NCBI RefSeq assembly: GCF_900156065.1
Contig: NZ_FTNF01000022.1
Span: 1-64,000, forward strand
Length of the DNA stretch: 64,000 nt
DNA from: Micromonospora avicenniae
Lineage (GTDB): Bacteria; Actinomycetota; Actinomycetes; Mycobacteriales; Micromonosporaceae
Direction of reading: 5' to 3'
Shown here one piece after another: positions 16,609-25,090 of the stretch; the stretch's first letter is position 1; each line of letters opens with the position of its first letter. Made by a program: the position numbers and the translations under genes. The notes under the pieces are model-generated. The model saw nothing but the letters and a program-made list of their open reading frames with translations, ran no database searches and was not told the DNA's origin.

Positions 16609-19600
16609 ATGCTCGAGAACGAGCCCGAGGGCGGCGAACGGACCGGTTCACAGCCGGCCGGCGACACCGCCGATCAGCAGCACAACCCCGTCGACGGGGG
16701 CGCCGTGGAGAGCCGGATCGGCGTGGAGGGCGCCGAGGAGTCCGGCGCCGCCGAGCCGGCGCCGACCAAGCGGCGTACCACCCGGCGGCGCGCCACGCCG
16801 GTCAACAAGCCGGAGGAGGGCGAGGTCCCCGTCGCGGCACCCACCACCGGTGTGGGCAGCGCCGAGTCTCCGCAGGCGGAGGTCTTCGCGCCGATCTCCG
16901 GCGACTCGGACGCCGCTCCGAAGACCCCGCGCCGCCGCCGCAAGTCGACGGCCGCGAAGGCGGTCGAGGAGCCCGTCGTCGCGGAGGCCGTCGAGGAGGG
17001 TGCCGCGGATCTCGTCCCGCCGGTCAAGGTCACCCGTACCCGGCGGCGGAAGACCGAGCCCACCGTCGAGCCGGCCGCCGCGACTCCGGCCGAACCCACC
17101 GAGGAGGCGGCGCCGGCAGCCACCGAGGAGGTTCCGCCGGCCACCGCGACGGCCGAGGAGCCGGAGACCGCGGCCGAGCAGGCGGCGCAGCCGGGGCCCG
17201 ACAGCAGCGCCGAGGCCCAGACCGGCGATGTCGCGCCCGGGGTGGCCGTGCCCGCCGCCGAGCAGCCCACCGACGTGGCCGAGTTGGCGGAGCAGCCGCG
17301 TGGCCGCCGCCGGCGGGCCGCGCTCGCCGCCCCCACTGTGCTGTTCATGGCCCCGCAGCCGGAAGTGGCACCTGTCGTGCGGGCGGCCGAGCCCACCCCC
17401 GTCGAGGAGCCGGCCGCCGAGGAGCCTGCCGAGCCTGCCCGCCGCCGGCGGCGTGGCCGCCGGGAGGCCGAGCTGGTGGAGCCGGTCGAGGCGGAGCAGG
17501 AGCTGATCGAGGAGGCTGTCGAGGCCGAGGAGGCCGCCGAGGCGGAAGAGGACGAGGAGGATTCCCTCGCCGCTCGGCGCCGGCGCCGGCGCGGCCGCCG
17601 GGGCCGTGGCCGGGGCAAGGGCGGTGCCGAGGAGGCCGAGGACGAGGAGGCCGAGGAGGCCGCGCAGGCCGAGGCCGAGACCGAGGCTGAGGAAGCCGAG
17701 GCTGAGGGGGCCGAGGACGAGGAGACCGAGGGCGGAGACGGCCTGACCCGCCGCCGCCGGCGGCGCCGTCGCCGTGGCGCCGGTGACGTCGAGGCGGGCG
17801 CGGACGACGGCGTCCCGACCGTGGTCAAGATCCGTGAGCCGCGCCGGACCGTGGATGAGGTCCAGGGGGTCTCCGGCTCCACCCGACTGGAGGCGAAGCG
17901 CCAGCGCCGCCGGGACGGCCGGGAGCAGCGGCGTACGCGGCCGCCGATCCTCAGCGAGGCGGAGTTCCTGGCCCGCCGCGAGGCGGTGGACCGGGTGATG
18001 GCGGTACGTCAGCGTGGTGACCGCACCCAGATCGCGGTGCTCGAGGACGGCGTCCTGGTCGAGCACTACGTCACCCGCAACTCCTCGGGCACCATGGCCG
18101 GGAACGTCTACCTGGGCAAGGTGCAGAACGTCCTGCCGAGCATGGAGGCGGCCTTCGTCGACATCGGCCGAGGGCGCAACGCGGTGCTCTACGCCGGCGA
18201 GGTCAACTGGGACACCACCGGCCTGGAGGGGAGGGCCCGCTCGATCGAGCAGGCGCTCAAGTCCGGCGACTCGGTGCTGGTGCAGGTCACCAAGGACCCG
18301 ATCGGGCACAAGGGGGCCCGGCTGACCAGCCACATCGCGCTCTCCGGCCGGCACCTGGTCTACGTGCCGAACGGCAACGCGTCCGGGATCAGCCGCAAGC
18401 TGCCGGACAACGAGCGCAAGCGGCTGCGGGACGTGCTGAAGAAGCTGGTCCCGGACGGCGCGGGCGTGATCGTCCGTACCGCCGCCGAGGGTGCCAGCGA
18501 GGACGAGTTGGCGCGCGACGTCAAGCGGCTCCAGGCACAGTGGGAGGACATCCAGGCCAAGGCGGCCGAGGGCGGCGCTCCGGTGCTGCTCTACGAGGAG
18601 CCGGACCTGGTCATCCGGGTGGTCCGGGACCTCTTCAACGAGGACTTCCGCGAGCTGGTCATCGAGGGCGACGAGTCGTACGACGTGGTCGAGTCGTACC
18701 TGTCGCACGTCTCGCCGGACCTGGTTCCCCGGCTGCGCCGGTACGTCGGCACCGCTGACGTCTTCGCCGAGTACCGGATCGACGAGCAGATCCTCAAGGG
18801 GCTGGACCGTAAGGTCTTCCTCCCCTCCGGCGGCTCCCTGGTGATCGACCGTACCGAGGCGATGACCGTCATCGACGTCAACACCGGCAAGTACACCGGC
18901 TCCGGGGGCAACCTGGAGGAGACGGTCACCCGCAACAACCTGGAGGCGGCCGAGGAGATCGTGCGCCAGCTCCGGCTGCGCGACCTCGGCGGCATCGTGG
19001 TGATCGACTTCATCGACATGGTGCTGGAGTCGAACCGTGAGCTGGTGCTGCGCCGGCTGACCGAGTGCCTGGGCCGGGACCGCACCAAGCACCAGGTAAC
19101 CGAGATCACGTCGCTCGGCCTGGTGCAGATGACCCGTAAGCGGATCGGCGCGGGGCTGCTGGAGGCGTTCAGCGAGACCTGCGAGTGCTGCAAGGGTCGC
19201 GGCGTGATCATCCACACCGAGCCGGTGCCGGAGAAGCCGCGTACCGGTGGGGCGGCGGAGAAGGTCAAGGCGGTGGCCTCCGCGGTGGTCACCCCGGCGG
19301 CCGAGTCCGCCGGCACGTCCCGGCGTCGCGCGCGTAAGGCGGCCCCGGTGGAGCGGACGGTGGCCGAGGTCAGCGAGACCGAGCCCCGTGCCGACACCAC
19401 CGAGGTGGACGCCACCACCAGCGCGGCCGCCGTCACCGGCGCCGACACGACCGCGGGCCACGACGCCGACTACTACGACCCGATGGGTTACGACCTCTCC
19501 CGCTACGAGACGGGCACCGCGGCGGCCCCGGCGGTCGCCGACAGCCAGGAGGGCGACTCGGCCCGGCTGGCCGCGGCCGACGACCCCGACGCGCTCACCG

Positions 19601-19674
19601 AGGAGAGCGAAGAGGAGACCACCGGCCGGCGCAGAGCCCGCCGCGGCGGCGCTCGGCGGCGTACCCGCCCGTGA
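16609..19674 (+). CDS. rne: Ribonuclease E/G family endoribonuclease
   Basis: RNase E/G cuts single-stranded, A/U-rich RNA during rRNA processing and mRNA decay. The 1021-residue product has a very long N-terminal region (about 1-440) of alternating acidic Glu/Ala-rich and basic Arg-rich blocks, likely disordered and RNA- or partner-binding. An S1-like/RNase H-like core follows. The catalytic aspartates sit in DVNTGK (D756) and VVIDFIDM (D800), and the zinc-link Cys pair is CECC (C858, C861). A disordered basic tail ends the protein. The ATG at 16609 follows GGAGAA. As in other actinobacteria, it stands upstream of rplU-rpmA-obg, but a strong terminator separates them here. Confidence 0.95.
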   Translation: MLENEPEGGERTGSQPAGDTADQQHNPVDGGAVESRIGVEGAEESGAAEPAPTKRRTTRRRATPVNKPEEGEVPVAAPTTGVGSAESPQAEVFAPISGDSDAAPKTPRRRRKSTAAKAVEEPVVAEAVEEGAADLVPPVKVTRTRRRKTEPTVEPAAATPAEPTEEAAPAATEEVPPATATAEEPETAAEQAAQPGPDSSAEAQTGDVAPGVAVPAAEQPTDVAELAEQPRGRRRRAALAAPTVLFMAPQPEVAPVVRAAEPTPVEEPAAEEPAEPARRRRRGRREAELVEPVEAEQELIEEAVEAEEAAEAEEDEEDSLAARRRRRRGRRGRGRGKGGAEEAEDEEAEEAAQAEAETEAEEAEAEGAEDEETEGGDGLTRRRRRRRRRGAGDVEAGADDGVPTVVKIREPRRTVDEVQGVSGSTRLEAKRQRRRDGREQRRTRPPILSEAEFLARREAVDRVMAVRQRGDRTQIAVLEDGVLVEHYVTRNSSGTMAGNVYLGKVQNVLPSMEAAFVDIGRGRNAVLYAGEVNWDTTGLEGRARSIEQALKSGDSVLVQVTKDPIGHKGARLTSHIALSGRHLVYVPNGNASGISRKLPDNERKRLRDVLKKLVPDGAGVIVRTAAEGASEDELARDVKRLQAQWEDIQAKAAEGGAPVLLYEEPDLVIRVVRDLFNEDFRELVIEGDESYDVVESYLSHVSPDLVPRLRRYVGTADVFAEYRIDEQILKGLDRKVFLPSGGSLVIDRTEAMTVIDVNTGKYTGSGGNLEETVTRNNLEAAEEIVRQLRLRDLGGIVVIDFIDMVLESNRELVLRRLTECLGRDRTKHQVTEITSLGLVQMTRKRIGAGLLEAFSETCECCKGRGVIIHTEPVPEKPRTGGAAEKVKAVASAVVTPAAESAGTSRRRARKAAPVERTVAEVSETEPRADTTEVDATTSAAAVTGADTTAGHDADYYDPMGYDLSRYETGTAAAPAVADSQEGDSARLAAADDPDALTEESEEETTGRRRARRGGARRRTRP

Positions 19675-19705
19675 TCTGACCGGTCGCCGCTACGCGTGGA
19701 CGGCA

Positions 19706-19741
19706 GGGCCCCCACCGGCACGATGGCGCCGGTGGGGGCCC
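19706..19741 (+). terminator. rne terminator
   Basis: GGGCCCCCACCGGC (19706-19719) pairs perfectly with 19728-19741 across an 8-nt loop, about 30 nt after the rne stop. The rest of the interval up to rplU (20004) holds the rplU promoter and leader. Confidence 0.85.
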
Positions 19742-19852
19742 CGCCTGTTCCCCGGGCAGAACGACCGGGCCAAGGACCGCTCGACGAGACCGAGCTGGAC
19801 CGCCTCCAGCAGCGCCTCGACCGGCTCTGTCCGGGCTGATCCGCGGGCCGGT

Positions 19853-19882
19853 TTGGGCTGCGGGGCGGGCATGGCGTACGCT
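19853..19882 (+). promoter_or_regulatory. Probable rplU-rpmA promoter
   Basis: TTGGGC (19853-19858) and TACGCT (19877-19882) are spaced by 18 nt. A start near 19889 would give a leader of about 115 nt before rplU. This is a housekeeping-type match, not tested. Confidence 0.4.
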
Positions 19883-19888
19883 TGCCTG

Positions 19889-19908
19889 CGGCGCACTCTT
19901 GTGTGCCG
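19889..19908 (+). promoter_or_regulatory. Hairpin in the rplU leader
   Basis: CGGCGCAC and GTGTGCCG form an 8-bp stem (one G-U pair) around a TCTT loop, at the very 5' end of the predicted rplU leader. It may be a site for ribosomal-protein feedback or may simply stabilise the mRNA. Confidence 0.35.
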
Positions 19909-20003
19909 AGTTCCCGCGTGCCCGCGCCGCCGTGCCACTGCTACCCGGCGAGCCGCCGTGGGGACGACCACCAGCAGCCTCAACGACAGGGAGTCCGCCT
20001 CCG

Positions 20004-20318
20004 ATGTACGCGATCGTCAAGACCGGCGGCAAGCAGTACAAGGTCGCCGAGGGCGACGTGATCGAGGTCGAGAAGCTCGCCGGCGCGCCCGGCGACGCGG
20101 TGCAGCTGGCCGCGGTGCTCCTCGTCGACGGTGACGACCTGGTGACCGACGCGGCGCAGCTCGCCAAGGTCGCGGTGTCCGGCGAGATCGCCGCGCACAC
20201 CAAGGGCCCCAAGATCCGGATCCACAAGTTCAAGAACAAGACCGGCTACCACAAGCGCCAGGGTCACCGCCAGCCGCTGACCCAGGTCAAGGTGACCGGC
20301 ATCTCCAGCGGGAAGTAG
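20004..20318 (+). CDS. rplU: 50S ribosomal protein L21
   Basis: L21 binds 23S rRNA in the large subunit. The 104-residue product has the family start (MYAIVKTGGKQYKV) and the C-terminal HKRQGHRQ signature. It is the first gene of the rplU-rpmA pair, 11 nt before rpmA, and is preceded by a leader of about 115 nt. Length and sequence are fully typical. Confidence 0.97.
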   Translation: MYAIVKTGGKQYKVAEGDVIEVEKLAGAPGDAVQLAAVLLVDGDDLVTDAAQLAKVAVSGEIAAHTKGPKIRIHKFKNKTGYHKRQGHRQPLTQVKVTGISSGK

Positions 20319-20329
20319 GTCGTCCTCAG

Positions 20330-20584
20330 ATGGCTCACAAAAAGGGTGCGTCCAGCTCGCGTAACGGCCGTGACTCCGCGGCCCAGCGGCTCGGCGTGAA
20401 GCGTTTCGGTGGCCAGGTGGTCAGCGCCGGCGAGATCATCGTCCGGCAGCGTGGCACCAAGTTCCACCCGGGTGACCTGGTCGGCCGTGGCGGGGACGAC
20501 ACGCTCTTCGCGCTGTCCGACGGTGCGGTCCAGTTCGGCACCAAGCGCGGTCGTAAGACCGTCAGCATCGTGCCGCAGCAGTAG
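20330..20584 (+). CDS. rpmA: 50S ribosomal protein L27
   Basis: L27 sits near the peptidyl transferase centre, and its flexible N-terminus touches the tRNA ends. The 84-residue product has the typical AHKKGASSSRNGRDS start and the FHPG motif. It begins directly at the functional N-terminus and lacks the cleaved extension found in Firmicutes. The gene ends just before a strong terminator that separates it from obg. Confidence 0.97.
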   Translation: MAHKKGASSSRNGRDSAAQRLGVKRFGGQVVSAGEIIVRQRGTKFHPGDLVGRGGDDTLFALSDGAVQFGTKRGRKTVSIVPQQ

Positions 20585-20591
20585 TTTTCCG

Positions 20592-20636
20592 GCGAAGCGG
20601 GCCGCGGACCTGGTGTCCCGGCCCGCTTCGCTTTTC
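20592..20636 (+). terminator. rplU-rpmA terminator
   Basis: A perfect 13-bp stem (20592-20604 with 20619-20631) is followed by TTTTC, and a small inner GGAC/GTCC helix extends it. This is one of the few hairpins here with a U tract. obg lies 42 nt downstream and may depend on read-through. Confidence 0.85.
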
Positions 20637-20672
20637 TCGTGCGGGGCGCTCCCCGCTGGAAGGATTGACAGC

Positions 20673-22151
20673 GTGACGACGTTCGTTGACCGGGTCGTCC
20701 TGCACCTGCAGGCCGGCGACGGCGGGCACGGCTGTGTCTCGATCCACCGGGAGAAGTTCAAGCCGTTCGGCGGGCCGGACGGCGGCAACGGCGGGCACGG
20801 CGGCAGCGTGACGCTGGTCGTCGACCCGCAGGTGCACACCCTGCTCGACTTCCACTTCCGCCCGCACGTCAAGGCGCCGAACGGCAAGGGTGGCGCCGGA
20901 TCGCACCGGGACGGTGCGAACGGCACCGACCTGGTGCTCAAGGTCCCCAGCGGCACCGTGGTGCAGAGCCAGGACGGCACGGTGCTCGCCGACCTGGTCG
21001 GCGCCGGCACGACCTTCGAGGCGGCGCGCGGCGGCCGGGGTGGCCGGGGCAACGCCTCGCTGGCCAACTCCCGGCGCAAGGCGCCGGGCTTCGCCGAGCT
21101 CGGCGAGCCGGGCGAGACGCTCGACGTGGTGCTGGAGCTGAAGAGCGTCGCCGACGTCGGCCTGGTCGGTTTCCCGTCGGCCGGCAAGTCCTCGCTCATC
21201 TCCGTGATCTCCGCGGCCAAGCCGAAGATCGCCGACTACCCGTTCACCACGCTGGTGCCCAACCTCGGCGTGGTCCGGGTCGACAACCACACCTTCACCG
21301 TCGCCGACGTGCCCGGCCTGATCCCCGGTGCGGCCAGCGGCAAGGGCCTCGGCCTGGAGTTCCTCCGGCACATCGAGCGATGCGCCGTGCTGGTGCACGT
21401 CATCGACACCGCCACCCTGGAGCTCGGCCGGGACCCGCTCGCCGACATCGATGCCATCGAGGCCGAGCTGAACGAGTACGGCGGCCTGACGGACCGGCCC
21501 CGGCTGGTGGCGCTCAACAAGATCGACGTACCGGACGGCCGGGACCTGGCCGAGATGGTCCGGCCGGACCTGGAGGCGCGTGGGCTCCGGGTCTTCGAGG
21601 TCTCCACCGCCACCCGCGAGGGGCTGAAGGAACTCACGTACGCCATGGCGGAACTCGTCGAGGGTGCCCGCGCCGCGACGCCGATCATCGAGCCGACCCG
21701 GATCGTGATCCGGCCGGCCGCCGTGGACGACACCGGCTTCACGATCGAGGCGGAAACGGACGGCTCCTACACCGTCCGCGGGGCGCGTCCGGAGCGCTGG
21801 GTCCGGCAGACGAACTTCGACAACGACGAGGCGGTCGGTTACCTCGCCGACCGGCTGGCCCGGCTCGGCGTCGAGGAGAAGCTGGCGAAGGCCGGCGCCC
21901 AGCCCGGTGACCTGGTCCGCATCGGGGAGCGCGAGTTCGACTGGCAGCCGACGCTCTACGCCGGTGCCGAGTTCGTTCCCGGCGTACGCGGCGCCGACCA
22001 GCGGTTGGAAGAGAAGCCGACGCGCGCCTCGGCGGCTGAGCGGCTGGCCGCCCGCAAGGCGCGCCGGCAACGGCCCGCCGACGAGATCGGGACGGACGTG
22101 GCCGACGAGGTCGAGACCGACGTGGCGGACGAGGTCGAGGACTCCGAATAG
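20673..22151 (+). CDS. obg: GTPase Obg (CgtA)
   Basis: Obg is an essential GTPase for late assembly of the 50S subunit and links growth to ppGpp levels. The 492-residue product has the glycine-rich Obg fold (1-160), then the GTPase domain with G1 GFPSAGKSS (166-174), G3 DVPGLI and the NKID motif. An OCT domain and a charged, probably disordered tail with two VADEVE repeats end the protein. The GTG at 20673 follows GGAAGGA, which sets the start. In M. tuberculosis obg is followed by proB; here a GNAT gene and an 11-kb block intervene. Confidence 0.96.
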   Translation: MTTFVDRVVLHLQAGDGGHGCVSIHREKFKPFGGPDGGNGGHGGSVTLVVDPQVHTLLDFHFRPHVKAPNGKGGAGSHRDGANGTDLVLKVPSGTVVQSQDGTVLADLVGAGTTFEAARGGRGGRGNASLANSRRKAPGFAELGEPGETLDVVLELKSVADVGLVGFPSAGKSSLISVISAAKPKIADYPFTTLVPNLGVVRVDNHTFTVADVPGLIPGAASGKGLGLEFLRHIERCAVLVHVIDTATLELGRDPLADIDAIEAELNEYGGLTDRPRLVALNKIDVPDGRDLAEMVRPDLEARGLRVFEVSTATREGLKELTYAMAELVEGARAATPIIEPTRIVIRPAAVDDTGFTIEAETDGSYTVRGARPERWVRQTNFDNDEAVGYLADRLARLGVEEKLAKAGAQPGDLVRIGEREFDWQPTLYAGAEFVPGVRGADQRLEEKPTRASAAERLAARKARRQRPADEIGTDVADEVETDVADEVEDSE

Positions 22152-22209
22152 CCCGGTACCGTCCGCAATCGGGTCGGTTTGCGGAAACCTGGCGGAAATC
22201 CGCCCGGCC

Positions 22210-22215
22210 TACCGT
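22210..22215 (+). promoter_or_regulatory. -10 box for the leaderless GNAT gene
   Basis: TACCGT ends 6 nt before the ATG at 22222, and there is no Shine-Dalgarno sequence. Confidence 0.5.
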
Positions 22216-22221
22216 GAAGCG

Positions 22222-22671
22222 ATGTTGATCGAGTCCCGCGCCGCCACCGATCCGGAGGTCGCCGCCCTGGTCACGGCCCAGCAGCGTGAGCTGCGGGAAG
22301 CCGACGGCGGGTTGGACGGGCAGGTGACCCAGACCCACGACGACATCCGGTATCTCGCCGTCGTGGTCAACGGTCGGGCGGTCGCGTGCGGCGGCGTCCA
22401 GGCCCTCGACGAGGAATCCGGCGAGATAAAGCGGATGTACGTCCGGCCGGCGTACCGGGGTCGGGGAATCGCCCGCCAGTTGCTGGCGGCGCTGGAGGAA
22501 CTGGCGTACCAGCAGGGGCACAGCAGCGTCCGCCTGGAGACCGGCACGTACCTGCCGGCGGCGGTCGGTCTCTACACCTCGTGCGGGTACGAGCCCATCC
22601 CGGCCTACGGCGAGTACGTCGGCAATCCGTACAGCGTCTGCTTCGCCAAGCGTCTGCCGGTGCTGGCCTGA
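22222..22671 (+). CDS. GNAT-family N-acetyltransferase
   Basis: The 149-residue product has the GNAT fold with the acetyl-CoA loop motif A (VRPAYRGRGIARQLL) and a typical final VGLYTSCGYEPIPAYG block. It should transfer an acetyl group from acetyl-CoA to an amine on a small molecule or protein; the substrate is unknown. The first start with a promoter signal is the ATG at 22222. It begins the block of lineage-specific genes after obg. Confidence 0.85.
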   Translation: MLIESRAATDPEVAALVTAQQRELREADGGLDGQVTQTHDDIRYLAVVVNGRAVACGGVQALDEESGEIKRMYVRPAYRGRGIARQLLAALEELAYQQGHSSVRLETGTYLPAAVGLYTSCGYEPIPAYGEYVGNPYSVCFAKRLPVLA

Positions 22672-22735
22672 CCTGCCCCCGGCGCTCGGGCGGCTCGTGC
22701 GCCACGCCGGTGCCGAGCCGCGGCCCGGGTACGGC

Positions 22736-23395
22736 TCAGGCGCCGGTCTCGGCGTGCGCCCTGGTGACCGGCTTCGACTCCGGGGACCCGTGCTGACGCA
22801 GGAAGATGCTCAACACGATCAGGGTGCCGACCGCCAGGAACTCGCTCTGCCAGTTCTGCATCGACTGGAACCAGAAGTCGCTGGTGCCGAGGAACTGGAG
22901 GGCACTGACCGGGGGAGCGCCGCTCTGCAGCGCCTGCTCCGCGTTGTACTGCGCGGTGCCGCCGAGCAGGTGCCCGACGAACGAGCCGGCGAAGATCAGT
23001 AGTAGCGCGAGGGCGAGGCTGTTCCGGTAGATCACGAGCGGCAGTCCGCCGTGGCGCACCGGCCAGGGTGAGGCCGGAGTGGCGCGGCGCTCGTCGTCCT
23101 CGGGCCGGTCGCTCTGGCCCTCCGGCTTCGACTCCGCCGAACCCCGCTGCACCAGGTACGCGGTGAGCAGGACATAGCCGCCCATCTGGAGGAACTCCGA
23201 CTCCCAGTTCTCGAAGATCGCCTCAACGAAGTGGCCGGTGGACAGGTACGCCGGCCAGTTCAGCGGGGCGGCCCCGAACTCGGCCAGTTCCTCGTTGTGG
23301 CTCTGCCAGCCGAATACGCTCTGCAGTGCGAGGAAGACGAAGAAGGCCCCGAACATGGCGACTGCCAGGGCGTTGTCCCGCAACCAGCGCGGCAT
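22736..23395 (-). CDS. DUF6766-type membrane protein with internal duplication
   Basis: The 219-residue product has about four membrane segments and is built from two similar halves offset by exactly 118 residues. Each half has an R-N hydrophobic segment (RDNALA at 6-11; RNSLAL at 124-129), then a NW-x-SEFL motif (63-69 and 181-187). Each then has a second hydrophobic segment and a GS-x-ESKP end (85-91 and 203-209). It fits the uncharacterised DUF6766 family. The ATG follows GGAGGTCGAG. A GTTT-N16-GGGCAA pair upstream looks like a sigma-B-type promoter. Function unknown; the neighbourhood suggests membrane stress. Confidence 0.8.
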   Translation of the reverse strand: MPRWLRDNALAVAMFGAFFVFLALQSVFGWQSHNEELAEFGAAPLNWPAYLSTGHFVEAIFENWESEFLQMGGYVLLTAYLVQRGSAESKPEGQSDRPEDDERRATPASPWPVRHGGLPLVIYRNSLALALLLIFAGSFVGHLLGGTAQYNAEQALQSGAPPVSALQFLGTSDFWFQSMQNWQSEFLAVGTLIVLSIFLRQHGSPESKPVTRAHAETGA

Positions 23396-23430
23396 CTCGA
23401 CCTCCTCGGCGGTGATCCGGCAACTGTCCG

Positions 23431-23456
23431 TTGCCCAGTGGGCTCAGCGGGCAAAC
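23431..23456 (-). promoter_or_regulatory. Sigma-B-like promoter of the DUF6766 gene
   Basis: On the minus strand GTTT (23456-23453) and GGGCAA (23436-23431) are 16 nt apart and 35 nt before the ATG. This resembles the actinobacterial GTTT-N14-16-GGGTAT stress promoter. Confidence 0.4.
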
Positions 23457-23564
23457 CGGACCAGCGCCGGCCGGCGCGGGCAGCACCCGATCGGGTGGCG
23501 GCGACGGACAGGAGTGACCGAGCGGTCGGGGGGCCGCGCGAGGCGTACCGGTGGCGTCGGGACG

Positions 23565-24047
23565 TCAACGGCGATCGGCGGGGGTGTCCAGGCGTCCGCC
23601 GGTGCCGTACCGGTTGGAGAGCAGCAGCCCGAGGACGAGCATGCCGAAGCCCAGCCCGAGGTGCAGCCAGTTGTCGGCGTTGTTCACCGGCAGGAAGTTG
23701 GCCGCGCCGTGCTGGTTGATCGCGAACCCGTAGAGCCAGATGCCGAGGTAGGCCGCGCCGCCGCCGGCCAGGTAGAGCCGGGAACCGGCGAGACTGCGGG
23801 CCATCACGAGGCCGAGCAGGCCGAAGAACAGATGCACCGCGTTGTGCAGGATCGAGATCTGGAACACGCCGAACAGCTTCGCGCCCGACTGGTGCCCCGC
23901 GCCGTACAGCTGGTCGTAGCCGGTGGTCACACCGGGAACGAAGCCCAGCGCGCCTACCAGGAGAAAGACCACGGCGACCGCTACGGCAGCCAGTTGCACC
24001 CGGGGCTTGGGCCCGGCCGGTCGGCCGCCGCGCGCGTCCCGTGCCAT
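23565..24047 (-). CDS. DUF4383 membrane protein
   Basis: The 160-residue product has four membrane segments. It has the DUF4383 landmarks: a phenylalanine-rich second segment with HNAVHLFFG and a third loop ending in NNADNWLHLGLG. The family is common in actinobacteria and cyanobacteria and has no known function. The ATG at 24047 is chosen because GGAGGTGG lies just upstream; a GTG at 24056 would lie inside that site. The gene follows the same direction as the DUF6766 gene, about 170 nt upstream of it, but each has its own ribosome binding site. Confidence 0.85.
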   Translation of the reverse strand: MARDARGGRPAGPKPRVQLAAVAVAVVFLLVGALGFVPGVTTGYDQLYGAGHQSGAKLFGVFQISILHNAVHLFFGLLGLVMARSLAGSRLYLAGGGAAYLGIWLYGFAINQHGAANFLPVNNADNWLHLGLGFGMLVLGLLLSNRYGTGGRLDTPADRR

Positions 24048-24201
24048 CGATGCCACCTCCGAGGTTCGTCTCGCCCGCGGTCGTCGGGCGCCGGTCGTGA
24101 GGAGCGTTCACCTCGTGGTCCGAGGTGGTGACGTGACACAGCCCGACGGTCCTCAATTTTGTAGTCGAGGTGCCCCGCGGCGCAGCGGAATGCCGGAACA
24201 G

Positions 24202-24226
24202 GTGTGGACGGGACGACGCAGGGTAG
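24202..24226 (+). promoter_or_regulatory. Sigma-B-like promoter of the 24304-26178 operon
   Basis: GTGT (24202-24205) and GGGTAG (24221-24226) are 15 nt apart, about 78 nt before the first gene of the operon. The match to the GTTT / GGGTAT stress consensus is good at -10 and partial at -35. Confidence 0.35.
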
Positions 24227-24303
24227 GTGATCCGACAGCGGTGACGAACATCGCCGCATCCCCCAAAACCACCGCGACGACTTCTTCGAGCGGAAGGGAC
24301 ATC

Positions 24304-25059
24304 ATGACCTACGATCTGTCACCCACTGCCTCCCCGTACGGTCAGGACTCGGCCAACGGCGGCGGCGTGCGCGAGCAGGCCCGCCAGGTCGGTTCTGAGG
24401 CCGCGCACGCGGGCGGCGTGGTTGCCGGGACCGCCCGGGAACAGGGCCGTGAGGTCGGCCGGGAAACCGTCCGGCAGGCCCGCGACCTCTACGGGGAGGC
24501 CCGCACCCAGCTCGCCGCGCAGGCCGGTGAGCAGCAGCACCGAGCCGCCGGCGGGCTGCGCTCGCTGGCCGACGAGATGCGTGCGATGGCCGAGCAGGGC
24601 GGCCAGGCCGGCCCGGTGAGTGAACTGGCCCGCCAGGCTGCCGACCGGGTGCACGGCGTCGCCGGCTGGCTGGAGTCGCGCGAGCCCGGCGACCTGATCA
24701 CCGAGGTGCGCGACTACGCCCGGCGCAGCCCCGGCACCTTCCTCGTCGGCGCGGCCGTGCTCGGCGTGCTCGCCGGCCGGCTGACCCGCAACCTCTCCGC
24801 CGCCGGCGACACCGGGCAGCAGGACCGCAGCGGGTACGACGACGACCCGGACCGGACCGCCGTCCTGCCGACTCCGCAGCACGTGCGGCAGCAGGCGCCA
24901 CCGGGCGGCTACGTCGACCCGGCCCCGACCGGGTACCCCGACCCAGCCACCACCACCAGCTACGCCGATCCGCCTGGCGGGACCGGTCAGCCGCTGCCGC
25001 CGCCGACCCGCACCGACCCGCTGCCCGGGGTGCCGTCGAGTGGGGCGGTGCGTCCGTGA
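24304..25059 (+). CDS. Ala/Gln/Arg-rich helical protein with one membrane segment
   Basis: The 251-residue product has a helical, LEA-like N-terminal half full of Ala, Gln, Arg and Glu (several REQ/RQA repeats). One short membrane-like segment (FLVGAAVLGVLAG, about 148-160) follows, then a Pro/Tyr-rich disordered tail (GYVDP, GYPDP, SYADP units). I do not recognise a named family with certainty; similar proteins accompany DUF1469 holin-like and DUF3618 proteins in actinobacteria and plant-associated bacteria. The ATG follows GGAAGGGAC. It heads a three-gene operon and probably supports the envelope under stress. Confidence 0.75.
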   Translation: MTYDLSPTASPYGQDSANGGGVREQARQVGSEAAHAGGVVAGTAREQGREVGRETVRQARDLYGEARTQLAAQAGEQQHRAAGGLRSLADEMRAMAEQGGQAGPVSELARQAADRVHGVAGWLESREPGDLITEVRDYARRSPGTFLVGAAVLGVLAGRLTRNLSAAGDTGQQDRSGYDDDPDRTAVLPTPQHVRQQAPPGGYVDPAPTGYPDPATTTSYADPPGGTGQPLPPPTRTDPLPGVPSSGAVRP

Positions 25060-25090
25060 GCGCCCCGAGCGGACGAGGGGAGGTGGCGGC

